The translations under genes were made by a program, and so were the position numbers. Below the pieces are notes generated by a model. The model was given only the letters and a program-made list of their open reading frames with translations. It was not told the origin of the DNA and searched no databases. A DNA stretch of 64,000 nt from Nitrobacter vulgaris (lineage in GTDB: Bacteria > Pseudomonadota > Alphaproteobacteria > Rhizobiales > Xanthobacteraceae), in contig NZ_MWPQ01000039.1 in the NCBI RefSeq assembly GCF_002028545.1, positions 97,973-161,972 on the forward strand. The letters are read 5' to 3'. This document shows, piece after piece, positions 28,394 to 37,366 of this stretch (positions are counted from its first letter, which is position 1; each line of letters starts with the position of its first letter).

Positions 28394-28692
28394 GCACACC
28401 CCCTCATCAGTTTCTTATTTTGCCGCGGTAGCTCGCGCGGCTGTATCTGCACATCGCGCCATGAGCGCCCCGAACGGTTCGGCATGGTCGAAGAGCAACC
28501 GTCTTCACCATTCGGGTATCGCACACCATCTCCAATTAGAAAGAACAAGCCTGTGCTCGCAATCCGCATGTGCGGCCGACATTGCAAAGAGGACGATAAG
28601 AACGACCAGAAACGCAAACTTCGTTCTAGAATGGCCAAGCTGAATCAGATCAGAACTCCTGCGTGGGTTCAAAGTCACTGACTGACACTCGG
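28394..28692. promoter_or_regulatory. gap between the SIR2 operon and the DISARM locus
   Basis: About 300 nt that should contain the SIR2-operon promoter. One minus-strand frame ending near 28505 reads like a short exported peptide (FLVVLIVLFAMSAAHAD, then about 17 residues). It has no standard start codon upstream of the hydrophobic stretch and no ribosome-binding site I trust. An 82-codon frame at 28390-28638 has no recognisable features. Confidence 0.35.
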
Positions 28693-29394
28693 TCAAAACA
28701 GAACATGCTCGTAGATGTCTTCCTTTAATCCGAGGGTGAGCCCCTTTACCCCGCTGCGCCTCGTCGGCGTCGGCAAAATGTGAAGGTGGAAATTGCGGCC
28801 ACCAATTTGGCATTCTATAAATGGCTCTTTGAATTTTGTTCGGACGTATGCTTCGATCTCCAAGCCTCGATCAATCGCGCGCCATTCCTTAAAGGCGGCC
28901 TTAAGATGCTCAGGATTCGCCAACTGCCCTTCCTGAATCAATGCAGTAAAGGTCCACTCTGCGGCCTTTTCACTTGTGAAAGCCAGCTTTGAAATTGCGG
29001 CGGTGTGAAGCAGTTCTCGAAAGGAAGATAGCTCAACTGGGATGATGTAAGCATCGTCAGCCAAATGCTCTTTGCTTTCCTTTCTTTGATAGGAACTCAG
29101 CACGTCATGCATCCAAATTCGATTGTCGCGCAAAAACTTCCGCGCAGCATCGCAACATTGTTGGGGTGAAAGATCGTCTCCAAAAAGCTTGACGCCTTGT
29201 TTCCGCTTGGCGATGTTCTCCAGAAATTCCCACATGTAGTTATCTTCTGAACCATAGAAGAAATCGAAATCCAACCCTCTCATGCCGCCGCATGCGGGAT
29301 TGGAGAACCTGGGAGGTGGGGCCGTGCCGATAACAACAAGCCGTGTGTCATCTGGAATGGGCTCACGAGTATTATAAGGGTGCCGCTCCAGCAT
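28693..29394 (-). CDS. uracil-DNA-glycosylase-fold protein at the drmC position
   Basis: The ATG at 29394 has GGGAG at about 9 nt and gives 233 residues. Motif 1 of the UDG superfamily appears as LVVIGTAPPPRFS. It is followed by DFDFFYGSEDNYMWEFL, resembling the FYxxxxNxFW pattern of family 6-type glycosylases. The C-terminal HLHILPTPTRRSG resembles motif 2. The usual catalytic Asp or Asn after motif 1 is not obvious, so activity is open. It lies 50 nt downstream of drmB, where other DISARM loci carry drmC (phospholipase-D fold). Role in base excision of phage DNA is inference. Confidence 0.68.
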   Translation of the reverse strand: MLERHPYNTREPIPDDTRLVVIGTAPPPRFSNPACGGMRGLDFDFFYGSEDNYMWEFLENIAKRKQGVKLFGDDLSPQQCCDAARKFLRDNRIWMHDVLSSYQRKESKEHLADDAYIIPVELSSFRELLHTAAISKLAFTSEKAAEWTFTALIQEGQLANPEHLKAAFKEWRAIDRGLEIEAYVRTKFKEPFIECQIGGRNFHLHILPTPTRRSGVKGLTLGLKEDIYEHVLF

Positions 29395-29444
29395 AATCGC
29401 CATCTCCCGCTGAAAACGCGGCAAGTCGTCAATGTTCTAAACTG

Positions 29445-31301
29445 TCACGTCAAATTGGCGTCAGCGTTTGCTACCGTATTGGTCAGCAACGTCCGGTCCA
29501 GAAAATTGTTTCGATTCTCACAACTTGTCTCCGGCACGAGAGCGCATGCATGACAAGCCGCTCCGATGAGAGAACGTTCATCACCCGAAACCGACGGGTC
29601 ATGGTCGGCGCATATAGGATCGTTCGAGCATAATTTTAGGCGTTCCAAACTGCTTTCGATCAATCGGGGAATTCTGATCGCGATTTCGGTCAATCCTCCC
29701 AGGGTTCCTTGGGCTCCTGCGCTGGCGGTATAGATCAAAATTCCGAAGCGATCAGATTGATCTGCCTCTCTCGATGCTATCGCGTAAACTCGCTCCTTCA
29801 GAGAACTAAGTGGATAGCCGCAATCCAGAGAGATCTCCTCCATGAGCGCATGCGAAAGCGAGTGCAAGAGGATGTAAGGCACGCTTGGAAACTGCTGTTT
29901 TACATTGTGACGGGACTCGTAGTTTTTGACTCCTGCTACCAATTTCCCGGCGCGATCCACTACTCGTTTTCGCTGAAGCCAATCCCGGATCACAGCAGGC
30001 TTCACCGTCAGAAATATCCCCTCGCCGGTCTGCTCCATGGCAGGCAGCCAGTCTTCATTCTCGGCCAATGGCGCGCCGTCCACTGCGAGCCGCACCTCTT
30101 CCAACATTTCCTCGGCTATGGTGGGCGCAGGCTCAAGTCGAGTGAAACCGTATAAACACGTCACTGCCTTCAGCCGATGTACGGCGACAATCGAATTCAG
30201 ATATGGCTGTCCATCAACAGTAACGCACCGGTTAATGTCCGGAACGTCTAAGGTCTCTGCGAAGAGCGGTTCGCCGATGCCATCGGCACCGATTATGCTG
30301 TCACCGCTCGCCAGTAAATCGTATTCCGCAATTTTCGGATCTTGCACGGCCTCTCGCACGACAGATTCGCGCATTCGTATAATACGACGGTAGATATCCT
30401 CATTTCCGTATCCCGCCAGAGAGGCGCCAATTTCAGGCACATTCCTCAACACTTCAACGAAGGCTGGATCCGTAGCCTTCTGCAAGCTGGACCAGTTCTT
30501 CCGGATAGCCTCGCTCAGCGCATCCTCATTGATCGGCAATGATATGATCGTCACCGATTGGGGAAAATAAGTATTGGTTGCTGAACGCGACAAGAAATGC
30601 AGTTGCTCCGTGCAGCCTGGCTCCTCACTATCTAGCCACGGGCGTTTTCCCATGCATCGTCCTAGAAATCCCGGCTTGAATGCGTCCGCAAGGGATACTG
30701 ATGGGCGACCGCAATGGCAGCCGATGCGGATATTCGAGGGATCGGCACTGGTGCCTTGCTCCTCGATCCACAGGGCTTCGCTACACTTTTCCCCGCGATG
30801 AACGAGCCACTTCCAGTCTATGTCCTGAAGATGTCCCTTCTTGCAGGCGCCAACAAAACGGATTGGCGTGACATCGACTTTCTTGCCATCATCGCGTTGG
30901 AATTTCTTCCTGCCGCCGCTCGCGTCCAACTCATTCCAGCGAACGAGCCGTCTACGTCGAGGATCCGCTGTTCCAGCCTCTTTAACAACGCCCTCACAGG
31001 TGAACCAAGTGGGGAAGACCCTGACGGCGACGCTCGCCGGATCGCTCTCGTTTCGACTGTCTTGGGCAATCGGCGGTGTTCGAAGCTGGACGGGCTTATT
31101 CGCGTCCCAACGCCCGTTCTGTGAAAGAAAGGTCTGAAGCAACATTGCGAGCCGCGGCTCCTCAATGCGCTTGAAGGCTATCTTTTTACCATCCCAGTGA
31201 TCAAGCCCCGCTATGACCACCGACCGAGTTGGAAGATCGAGCATCGCTCCGGGTCCAAAAGACGTGAACAGTTGACTCAAGCTCTGTTTGGGGCGGCTCA
31301 T
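29445..31301 (-). CDS. drmB: DISARM protein DrmB (DUF1998)
   Basis: DrmB forms the core DISARM complex with the DrmA helicase. The 618 residues include an N-terminal LSQLFTSFGPGAMLDLP start typical of the family. Cys clusters (CKKGHLQDIDW; GCHCGRPSVSL; GRCMGKRPW) probably bind zinc. The C-terminal DUF1998 block LIGAACHACALVPETSC is followed by RNNFLDRTLL. The start codon overlaps the drmA stop (ATGA). A degenerate copy of its 3' end lies near 23.7 kb. Confidence 0.92.
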   Translation of the reverse strand: MSRPKQSLSQLFTSFGPGAMLDLPTRSVVIAGLDHWDGKKIAFKRIEEPRLAMLLQTFLSQNGRWDANKPVQLRTPPIAQDSRNESDPASVAVRVFPTWFTCEGVVKEAGTADPRRRRLVRWNELDASGGRKKFQRDDGKKVDVTPIRFVGACKKGHLQDIDWKWLVHRGEKCSEALWIEEQGTSADPSNIRIGCHCGRPSVSLADAFKPGFLGRCMGKRPWLDSEEPGCTEQLHFLSRSATNTYFPQSVTIISLPINEDALSEAIRKNWSSLQKATDPAFVEVLRNVPEIGASLAGYGNEDIYRRIIRMRESVVREAVQDPKIAEYDLLASGDSIIGADGIGEPLFAETLDVPDINRCVTVDGQPYLNSIVAVHRLKAVTCLYGFTRLEPAPTIAEEMLEEVRLAVDGAPLAENEDWLPAMEQTGEGIFLTVKPAVIRDWLQRKRVVDRAGKLVAGVKNYESRHNVKQQFPSVPYILLHSLSHALMEEISLDCGYPLSSLKERVYAIASREADQSDRFGILIYTASAGAQGTLGGLTEIAIRIPRLIESSLERLKLCSNDPICADHDPSVSGDERSLIGAACHACALVPETSCENRNNFLDRTLLTNTVANADANLT

Positions 31302-34300
31302 TGATCATGCTCCGATTCGTGCAAAGGTTGGCCGAATGGATCACAACTCTTCAGGAAGACAGCGTATTCGACATCTCGCATCGAGCGTGCGGCTACGAAC
31401 TGCTGGTGCGCACGGTCGAGCGTTTCAGAAGCGCGATCCAGCGGGTATTGCAGTAGCCGTCTTTCCACGCCGGATCCGTCATATGTGAAGGTGCCGCCCG
31501 TTGCCGTCTGTGTTTCCGCGACCTGCTCCCACATGTCGAAGAGTTCGACTGCACGGGACACAGCCCGGTCTATCGAGTCCCTGTCTACCCTAGCGGAAAG
31601 TGCTCTCCGACGAAGAGCTGTAATGACGGTATCGCGAGCGCCTGAATAGTCCTTAAGCCTGCTTACCGCGTCCGAAGGTGAAAGCGCAGGATCATGGTGC
31701 CGTGCCGCCGCAACGACGACCGCCGCCAAAGCGCGATCCAGCGCTCGTGGAGCAAACGGTGTCACACTTGTTGCTTCCACCGCGCGATAGAAAGAAGAGT
31801 GGAAGGCGCGGAATTGCTCGTAATGGGCGCGATCCCGCGGCTTATGGAGGTTTAGAATTGTCACTACCAGACCTGGCTTTCCGCTAGCGCGGCCTACACG
31901 GCTGGTGGCCTGGATGTATTCGGCGGTGGTTTTGGGTTGGCCCTGGACGAGCATCAGACCGAGACGGCTGATATCGAGGCCGACCGAAATCATATTGGTG
32001 GCCAGCGCGACATCCACGCTATCGTCGTCAACAAATCCACCCTTCATCAATGCCCTGCCTAAACGATCCTTCGCCAGTGCGACCTCGTCCGTTGTGACGC
32101 GCGATGTCAATTCCAGAGGTTGTCGCATCTGACGGTTCGCAAATGCCATCCCCGCGGGCGCGACGCGCTGGCGCTTGTCGCCATAGTTCGCAACATGCTC
32201 GCGGATTTCATCCTCCACGATGCGGCGTGCACCACCCAACTCGCGGAGCGCATTGAAGTAGGCAAGCACGGTGAGATACGGATCAGCTGGATTCTCATCA
32301 GCTGGCTGCGGTGCAGTCAGTGCTTGCGATCCTGAAAGCAGCGTCTGCATGCTTCGAAGGAAAAGGAGCTTTGGCCCGCGGCCCTGGCTCGCGACACCTA
32401 TATAGAGGCGCGCAGGTTCTTCCGAAGACGGCACTGTCTTAGCAAAGAAGCTGTTGGCCCGGCTGATGCCGGGCGGTGGGAACACGGCCGTTTCGGACCG
32501 ATCGAATAAAGCGGCGATTTGCCTTTCTGCCCGACGCACGGTGGCAGTCGATGCGACAATTTTTGGTCGGACCGACCGATGTGTACCCGAACGAGACGCG
32601 AGCAGATCGATTGCCATTTCGTAGAGACCCGCGACTGTTCCGAGCGGACCCGAGATAAGATGTAATTCGTCCTGGATGATCAGATCCGGCGGGTCGAGGT
32701 GGTGGCCATTTCCGAGCGGTCTGCCTTGGCCGGGCTCGGATGCGCCGAAGAAGCCCCTTTCCGGTTCGTATCGATCGACATGTCCGAAGAACGCGCCGCT
32801 CTGACCAATCCAAGGCAACGAGGCGAACTTGTCCACCGTGGCGATGAGAAATGCGGGCAAGCGACGATAGATCGGCTCGTCCACAACGATTATAGGAAGT
32901 GCTCGATCACGAGTGAAATCGCATTCCGCATTCTCGCATTTGATGGCGAGGTTTTGCGGTGCCGTGCTGTTTGGCGTAAAGTGAAAGCTCTCCGGCTTGA
33001 ACGGAGTCCCACACCACGGACAGGCTTTCAGCGGCACAGGTGACTTGGTCTTCGGGCGCCTCTGGTAGCGTTTCAGCCAGGTTGTCGCGGCGTCCTTGTC
33101 AGACGGATTCCGGGGCTTAAGATTATTCGGCGAAGCCGCGCCACCGACCCAAAGGCCGATTTCGATTGGCCAATCTCCCAGCGACTTGCGACCGTTCTCA
33201 TTTTTCGTTCTCAAAAGCTCAAGGGCGCAAACGAGGCCGGCAGCGCGCGAGAGTTGGTCAAGGGTCAAGAGTCGCAATGTGTAGCGCATTATGACACTCA
33301 CACCCGCCCCCAGAACCCCTGACCCCCGCAACCGCCTCAGCACAATCGCGTAAGCGGCAAGGCCAAGATACGCCTCGGTCTTGCCGCCGCCCGTGGGGAA
33401 AAACAGCAGATCGACGATGTCTCGCTCAGGATTGTTGCGGTCGGTCATACCGGCGAGATTGAGGAGGACGAATGCAAGCTGGAACGGCCGCCAAGTCGGC
33501 GGATCTAGTTCGTCAGGAGCCCTCTTTTGTATCGCGGCCTCACGCTGTCGATTGGCCATGGCCATCGCCGCGTTCATGAGCCCGAAGGCCTCGCGCGCTT
33601 GGCTGTTAAGCTTGAGAAGAGAGATCCCAGCGCGAATCCTTCGATTCGCAGCATCAGCATTCGCAAACAACGCTTGAACAGTCTGTAGCCGTCGTGGAGC
33701 AAGACCCGTCATCAGGTGCTCCTGATCTCGTCGCCACTCCGCGTAGAGATCAGGTAAAGCGTCCAGAGCTGCGCCAAGTGCCGCCGGGCCCGACATCGCC
33801 GCCGCGGCTAGAGCTTCCATGCCGAACTGAACGCCATCGATTCTGGTAGGCACGACACGTTCTACTTCCTGCTGTGGAAGGAATTCCGTCCAGACACGCG
33901 TCATCGGCGCGTCTCCGTTTGATCTGTCCTCGCTTCCTTCCCAGCCTGCCGACGTATTTCGGCCGACGCCGTATTCGCAGACATCTCGGTAATGAAGATC
34001 GGCGAGCCTGAGGTCTGGATCGTCCGATTGGTAGGTAGACAGGTCGCCGCGAGGATAAAATCCCTCATCACACTCGAGTTCTATCCGACATTGAAATGCG
34101 TAGGCCACGTCTTTGTAGGGGGCCTTTGCACTGCGTCGACGGTTCACCAAGAATACGGTGACCACCCGTAATCGCTCTTCAGTCCCCTCTGGGGTGTTCT
34201 GTTGAAGAACACGCTGGTGGACGGAAATTTCGAGGCCGCCGCCGGGGCGTTGCGGTGCCGCACTCTCCGGAAGGGGAATACCGGACTGGTTCCGCGTGAC

Positions 34301-34813
34301 ATCGAGCACTTTCCTAGCTTCCCCGGGGATGCGGACCCAGCGCAGCGCGTCGGGCTTTTCGGGTTTTGGTTTTCCTGTTTCTGACAATTCCGGGATCAGC
34401 AGTGCATCAGGTAAAGGCGGCTCGGTCTTGTAGTTTCCCCACGTCGCCCGCATGGTGATCTGGTTCACCGTTTCCGGCAGCATCACTGTTAGGCCGATTG
34501 AAGACGGAAGAAACCTGTCGCGTGGTGGTTGGTCGGACGAATCCTTCTCGTCAGCATCGCCGTCAACCGCAGAATCCAGCGTTTCACCCGCAAGCAGGTC
34601 GTCACCGGTTTCCTCTACCACCTCGTCTTCGTCCGCAACGGCCGGTACAACGCCATCATAGGCGGGCACGATAAAGCCACCCACATACCATCGCGATGGC
34701 TTCTCGGGCAGCACCTCGTGCGCGAGATCATGATCGAGGTCCGGATGCGGCCCAATAAGATCGCGGCGAAGCAGGTCGACAAGCTTGGACCGGATTTCTA
34801 CGGAGCTAGTCAT
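31298..34813 (-). CDS. drmA: DISARM helicase DrmA
   Basis: DrmA is the helicase of the DISARM DrmAB complex, which loads on and translocates along incoming DNA. The 1171-residue protein has Walker A PTGGGKTEAY (about 474-482) and a four-Cys zinc-binding segment (CPWCGTP ... CENAEC). It also has the DExH box IIQDELHL and the C-terminal helicase motifs VGLDISRLGL and QATSRVGRASG. Length is normal for DrmA. Its ATG overlaps the stop of the UDG-fold gene upstream and its stop overlaps drmB, so three genes are translationally coupled. Confidence 0.93.
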   Translation of the reverse strand: MTSSVEIRSKLVDLLRRDLIGPHPDLDHDLAHEVLPEKPSRWYVGGFIVPAYDGVVPAVADEDEVVEETGDDLLAGETLDSAVDGDADEKDSSDQPPRDRFLPSSIGLTVMLPETVNQITMRATWGNYKTEPPLPDALLIPELSETGKPKPEKPDALRWVRIPGEARKVLDVTRNQSGIPLPESAAPQRPGGGLEISVHQRVLQQNTPEGTEERLRVVTVFLVNRRRSAKAPYKDVAYAFQCRIELECDEGFYPRGDLSTYQSDDPDLRLADLHYRDVCEYGVGRNTSAGWEGSEDRSNGDAPMTRVWTEFLPQQEVERVVPTRIDGVQFGMEALAAAAMSGPAALGAALDALPDLYAEWRRDQEHLMTGLAPRRLQTVQALFANADAANRRIRAGISLLKLNSQAREAFGLMNAAMAMANRQREAAIQKRAPDELDPPTWRPFQLAFVLLNLAGMTDRNNPERDIVDLLFFPTGGGKTEAYLGLAAYAIVLRRLRGSGVLGAGVSVIMRYTLRLLTLDQLSRAAGLVCALELLRTKNENGRKSLGDWPIEIGLWVGGAASPNNLKPRNPSDKDAATTWLKRYQRRPKTKSPVPLKACPWCGTPFKPESFHFTPNSTAPQNLAIKCENAECDFTRDRALPIIVVDEPIYRRLPAFLIATVDKFASLPWIGQSGAFFGHVDRYEPERGFFGASEPGQGRPLGNGHHLDPPDLIIQDELHLISGPLGTVAGLYEMAIDLLASRSGTHRSVRPKIVASTATVRRAERQIAALFDRSETAVFPPPGISRANSFFAKTVPSSEEPARLYIGVASQGRGPKLLFLRSMQTLLSGSQALTAPQPADENPADPYLTVLAYFNALRELGGARRIVEDEIREHVANYGDKRQRVAPAGMAFANRQMRQPLELTSRVTTDEVALAKDRLGRALMKGGFVDDDSVDVALATNMISVGLDISRLGLMLVQGQPKTTAEYIQATSRVGRASGKPGLVVTILNLHKPRDRAHYEQFRAFHSSFYRAVEATSVTPFAPRALDRALAAVVVAAARHHDPALSPSDAVSRLKDYSGARDTVITALRRRALSARVDRDSIDRAVSRAVELFDMWEQVAETQTATGGTFTYDGSGVERRLLQYPLDRASETLDRAHQQFVAARSMRDVEYAVFLKSCDPFGQPLHESEHDQ

Positions 34814-35688
34814 GAAACGGTCCTCTCGGCTTGGCCGTCGATGGATAAGATTTCTCGTATCCTCTGGCGGAGCCGCCTGCTTCGATCCTGGATTGTAGAG
34901 CAGCCGACATTCCTGGCGCAGGCTCTATGGTCGACACGGTCCAGTTGACAATTATGTCGATTCCATTGCGTCCCGGAAGGATGGTTGAGGCCTGTCAGGA
35001 TGCGGGAGCGGTCGATTTCACCACGATCGGCAAGCTGCTCAAGAACGAGGGCCGGGATGGGGCCAAATGGCACAAGCCAAGCATTTGCAAATTCACGCAG
35101 CTCCGGCAAAAATTTTGTCTCTATTGTCTTCTTCATGCATATCCGACGGATGATCTGGTCATCACCACCATAGTCGGTCCACTTGGTCGTCTTCATTCCC
35201 TTTTTAGTTACCGTCTTCCACTCGATAACCGGGTAGCGCAAAACTGAAGTATAGTGAGCCCGAGACGCCGCAACATCGAATAACAGCGAACAGCCACGCA
35301 GTCCGAACACTTCATTGAGGCGGAAGTGGTCCATGAGTTCTGTAGCGATGGATCGCATATCACCGTTGAAGGAAGCCGCCTGCTTCGCTTGCGCTGCGGC
35401 TTCTGGGATCGGCTTCCCCGCCATAAGCGCTGCACGCAACGCAAGCAGCGCATCCTTCGCTTGACGTCTTCCGGGAGTGATGCCGATCAACACGATATCG
35501 GCCTGCTCGTTGACCCAATCGAATGGCGCGTAAAAGGCACCAAAGTCCTCTTCGCGCCAGAGTCGAAAAGTCACATCATTCAGAGTGTCGCCGCTGTCGA
35601 TCATTCCTGCGATATCTGCGGCTGACATCGAGATGAGCCTCTTGCTCAATTGTTCGATCTTGGCGGTTGCGTCCTCAGTGATGCTCAT
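34810..35688 (-). CDS. uracil-DNA-glycosylase-fold protein coupled to drmA
   Basis: The 292-residue protein has UDG superfamily motif 1 as DIVLIGITPGRRQAKDAL (about residues 65-82) and motif 2 as GLNHPSGTQWNR near residue 235, close to the canonical HPS element. The middle holds a basic segment (VTKKGMKTTKW). The gene shares an ATGA overlap with drmA and overlaps the upstream frameshifted gene by 14 nt, so it belongs to the DISARM operon. It differs from the UDG-fold protein at 28693. Whether it cuts modified bases, only recognises them, or is inactive cannot be told from sequence. Confidence 0.72.
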   Translation of the reverse strand: MSITEDATAKIEQLSKRLISMSAADIAGMIDSGDTLNDVTFRLWREEDFGAFYAPFDWVNEQADIVLIGITPGRRQAKDALLALRAALMAGKPIPEAAAQAKQAASFNGDMRSIATELMDHFRLNEVFGLRGCSLLFDVAASRAHYTSVLRYPVIEWKTVTKKGMKTTKWTDYGGDDQIIRRICMKKTIETKFLPELREFANAWLVPFGPIPALVLEQLADRGEIDRSRILTGLNHPSGTQWNRHNCQLDRVDHRACARNVGCSTIQDRSRRLRQRIREILSIDGQAERTVS

Positions 35689-36514
35689 CAGCCCGCGCTT
35701 CCAGAAGGTCTTGCTTATCGTCTTCGGTGTATTCCACTGACGTCCACATGAAGCATTGAACGTCGGTCATGTTCCGCGGACGAAGGTCGGAAATCTTGTT
35801 CCTGGTAGTTCGCGCCAGATCGAATAAGGATTCATAAACGGCCGGATCAAGTTCCGATTTGTAGGCGTTGGCAAAGGGATGGCCGACGCGCTCCGCGAAG
35901 GCGGTGATCATCGTGGGCTTGAGGAACATGTGAACGTCAGGCTCTCCCACAGGAATGGTAGGTAGGCAACCACCGTCCATTTCGCGTTATCGTGACGCTT
36001 TAACGCGGTGGCCATCGCGCCTAGCCCGCCCTTGATATCGCCGTTGGCGAATGCTGCTGCTGCCTGGATGAATTCGTCAGCATCCGGCCCCCCTGAGCAG
36101 CGACTGAAGTCGCGTCTTCTCGAAGGGCGATAAGAGATTTGTAGCCCGGTAGGCCGAGAAAATCGCTTCTCCAAACCCATGTCCTCTGGCTACTTCCGGA
36201 AGGGGCGCAGTTTCGTCAAGCTTCTCCTTTGCCTTCAACTTGTAAGCACGCTCATGGCCGGTGTAGTCCCCATCTTCAAATCCCTGCGGAAAGAAATGCA
36301 GAAACCGGGATTGGGCACCGTCGTAGCCGAAGAAACGCGGGTTCAGCCCTGCCGCCGCATCATGAATCCGACGCCACACATCATCTGCGTCGTCGCCTTC
36401 CTCGAGAGCCTGCCGCCTTCCATCAAGCAATACCAAGCCGCTATAGCCGTTCGGCGTCTGCACGAGACGCACCGTCGCCTTGCCGACCTTCGCCTCGCGA
36501 ATCGTCTTTAGCAT
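35675..36514 (-). pseudogene. frameshifted gene within the DISARM operon
   Basis: Three minus-strand frames join into one ~275-residue product. Frame one (36514 to ~36092) starts MLKTIREAKVGKATVRLVQT and runs to SLLRG. Frame two carries PDADEFIQAAAAFANGDIKG to YLPFLW. Frame three carries EPDVHMFLKPTMITAFAERV to the stop at 35675. The first break lies in a run of six G (removing one restores the frame). The second lies in a GGGAGAG stretch near 35945 (one extra base restores it). No family is recognised. It may be a true double mutation or sequencing error; neighbours are intact. Confidence 0.7.
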
Positions 36515-36536
36515 CGCTCCCCCAAGCTGTGCTCAG

Positions 36537-37325
36537 TCAGAGCACGTAGATTGCCAAGCCCACGCCAATGATGCTGGCCACCCCCGCAGAAAGTTGAAAA
36601 GTGCGATTTTCTGCCATCCAATTTATTGCAGTGCGAATGCGACCGCCGTGCATCTCCCACCGCGACGTGTTCGTTTTCAAGGATCGATCATGAGCTCGCC
36701 CGGCGATGTTAGCGATCACATCGACTTTTCTCAACGTTGACTGGTGTAAGCCGACGTAATTCTGCTTCTCGAATGCTTCCGCTTCTCCCGCGCCAGTAAG
36801 GAAGTCCCGAGGTTGGATGTTGTTCTTCTCAAGTAGGGTTTCTAAGCGCGGATGTCCTGTATATGCCACTCCGTAGATGTCGATCAGCAAACGCGCCAGG
36901 TCAAACTTATTCTCGTCCTGGATGACGAATGGCGTCCCGCCCAGTACCTTGAAACGATGTTCGATGGCCGCGAATCCATAATTGATATCGCGCATGTTCC
37001 AATGCAGATACTTCATGCCTTGGTGGCTGCTTATGTGCTGAAAATATGCTTGCAGCATCTTGGATTCGAGCGCGTCATATTGGCTGATGATCCGATCCAG
37101 CGGAACACTCTCTAGCTCGCCGATCTGGTGAATTGAGAAGGAAATGGTCTGCCCCGAATTCAGCTTTCGGATCGCTATTGAGGTGATGCGCGGCGACTTT
37201 CCGTCGGTTCGATCGTAAAAGCTTTCGCATGAGTAATGGATCACCCATACATTGGAAGCATCCATGAAAAGACGATCTATAACAACAAAAGCCAGCTTCT
37301 GACGCTTGGGATCTGGGGCAGCCAT
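36537..37325 (-). CDS. predicted membrane-anchored nuclease-like protein of the DISARM locus
   Basis: The 262-residue protein ends in one hydrophobic segment (LSAGVASIIGVGLAIYVL), so it is probably tail-anchored. The soluble part loosely follows the RNase H/DEDD exonuclease layout: SCESF and SPRITSIAIRKLNSG for strand 1-2, HWNMRDINYGF resembling the HNxxFD motif, and LHQSTLRKVDVIANI for the last acidic helix. Catalytic residues are not clearly conserved, so this fold call is weak. It lies 41 nt after drmMI in the same direction. Confidence 0.5.
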   Translation of the reverse strand: MAAPDPKRQKLAFVVIDRLFMDASNVWVIHYSCESFYDRTDGKSPRITSIAIRKLNSGQTISFSIHQIGELESVPLDRIISQYDALESKMLQAYFQHISSHQGMKYLHWNMRDINYGFAAIEHRFKVLGGTPFVIQDENKFDLARLLIDIYGVAYTGHPRLETLLEKNNIQPRDFLTGAGEAEAFEKQNYVGLHQSTLRKVDVIANIAGRAHDRSLKTNTSRWEMHGGRIRTAINWMAENRTFQLSAGVASIIGVGLAIYVL

Positions 37326-37366
37326 TCAATTCTCGATTATGAATACACGTGCATCAATGACATTCA

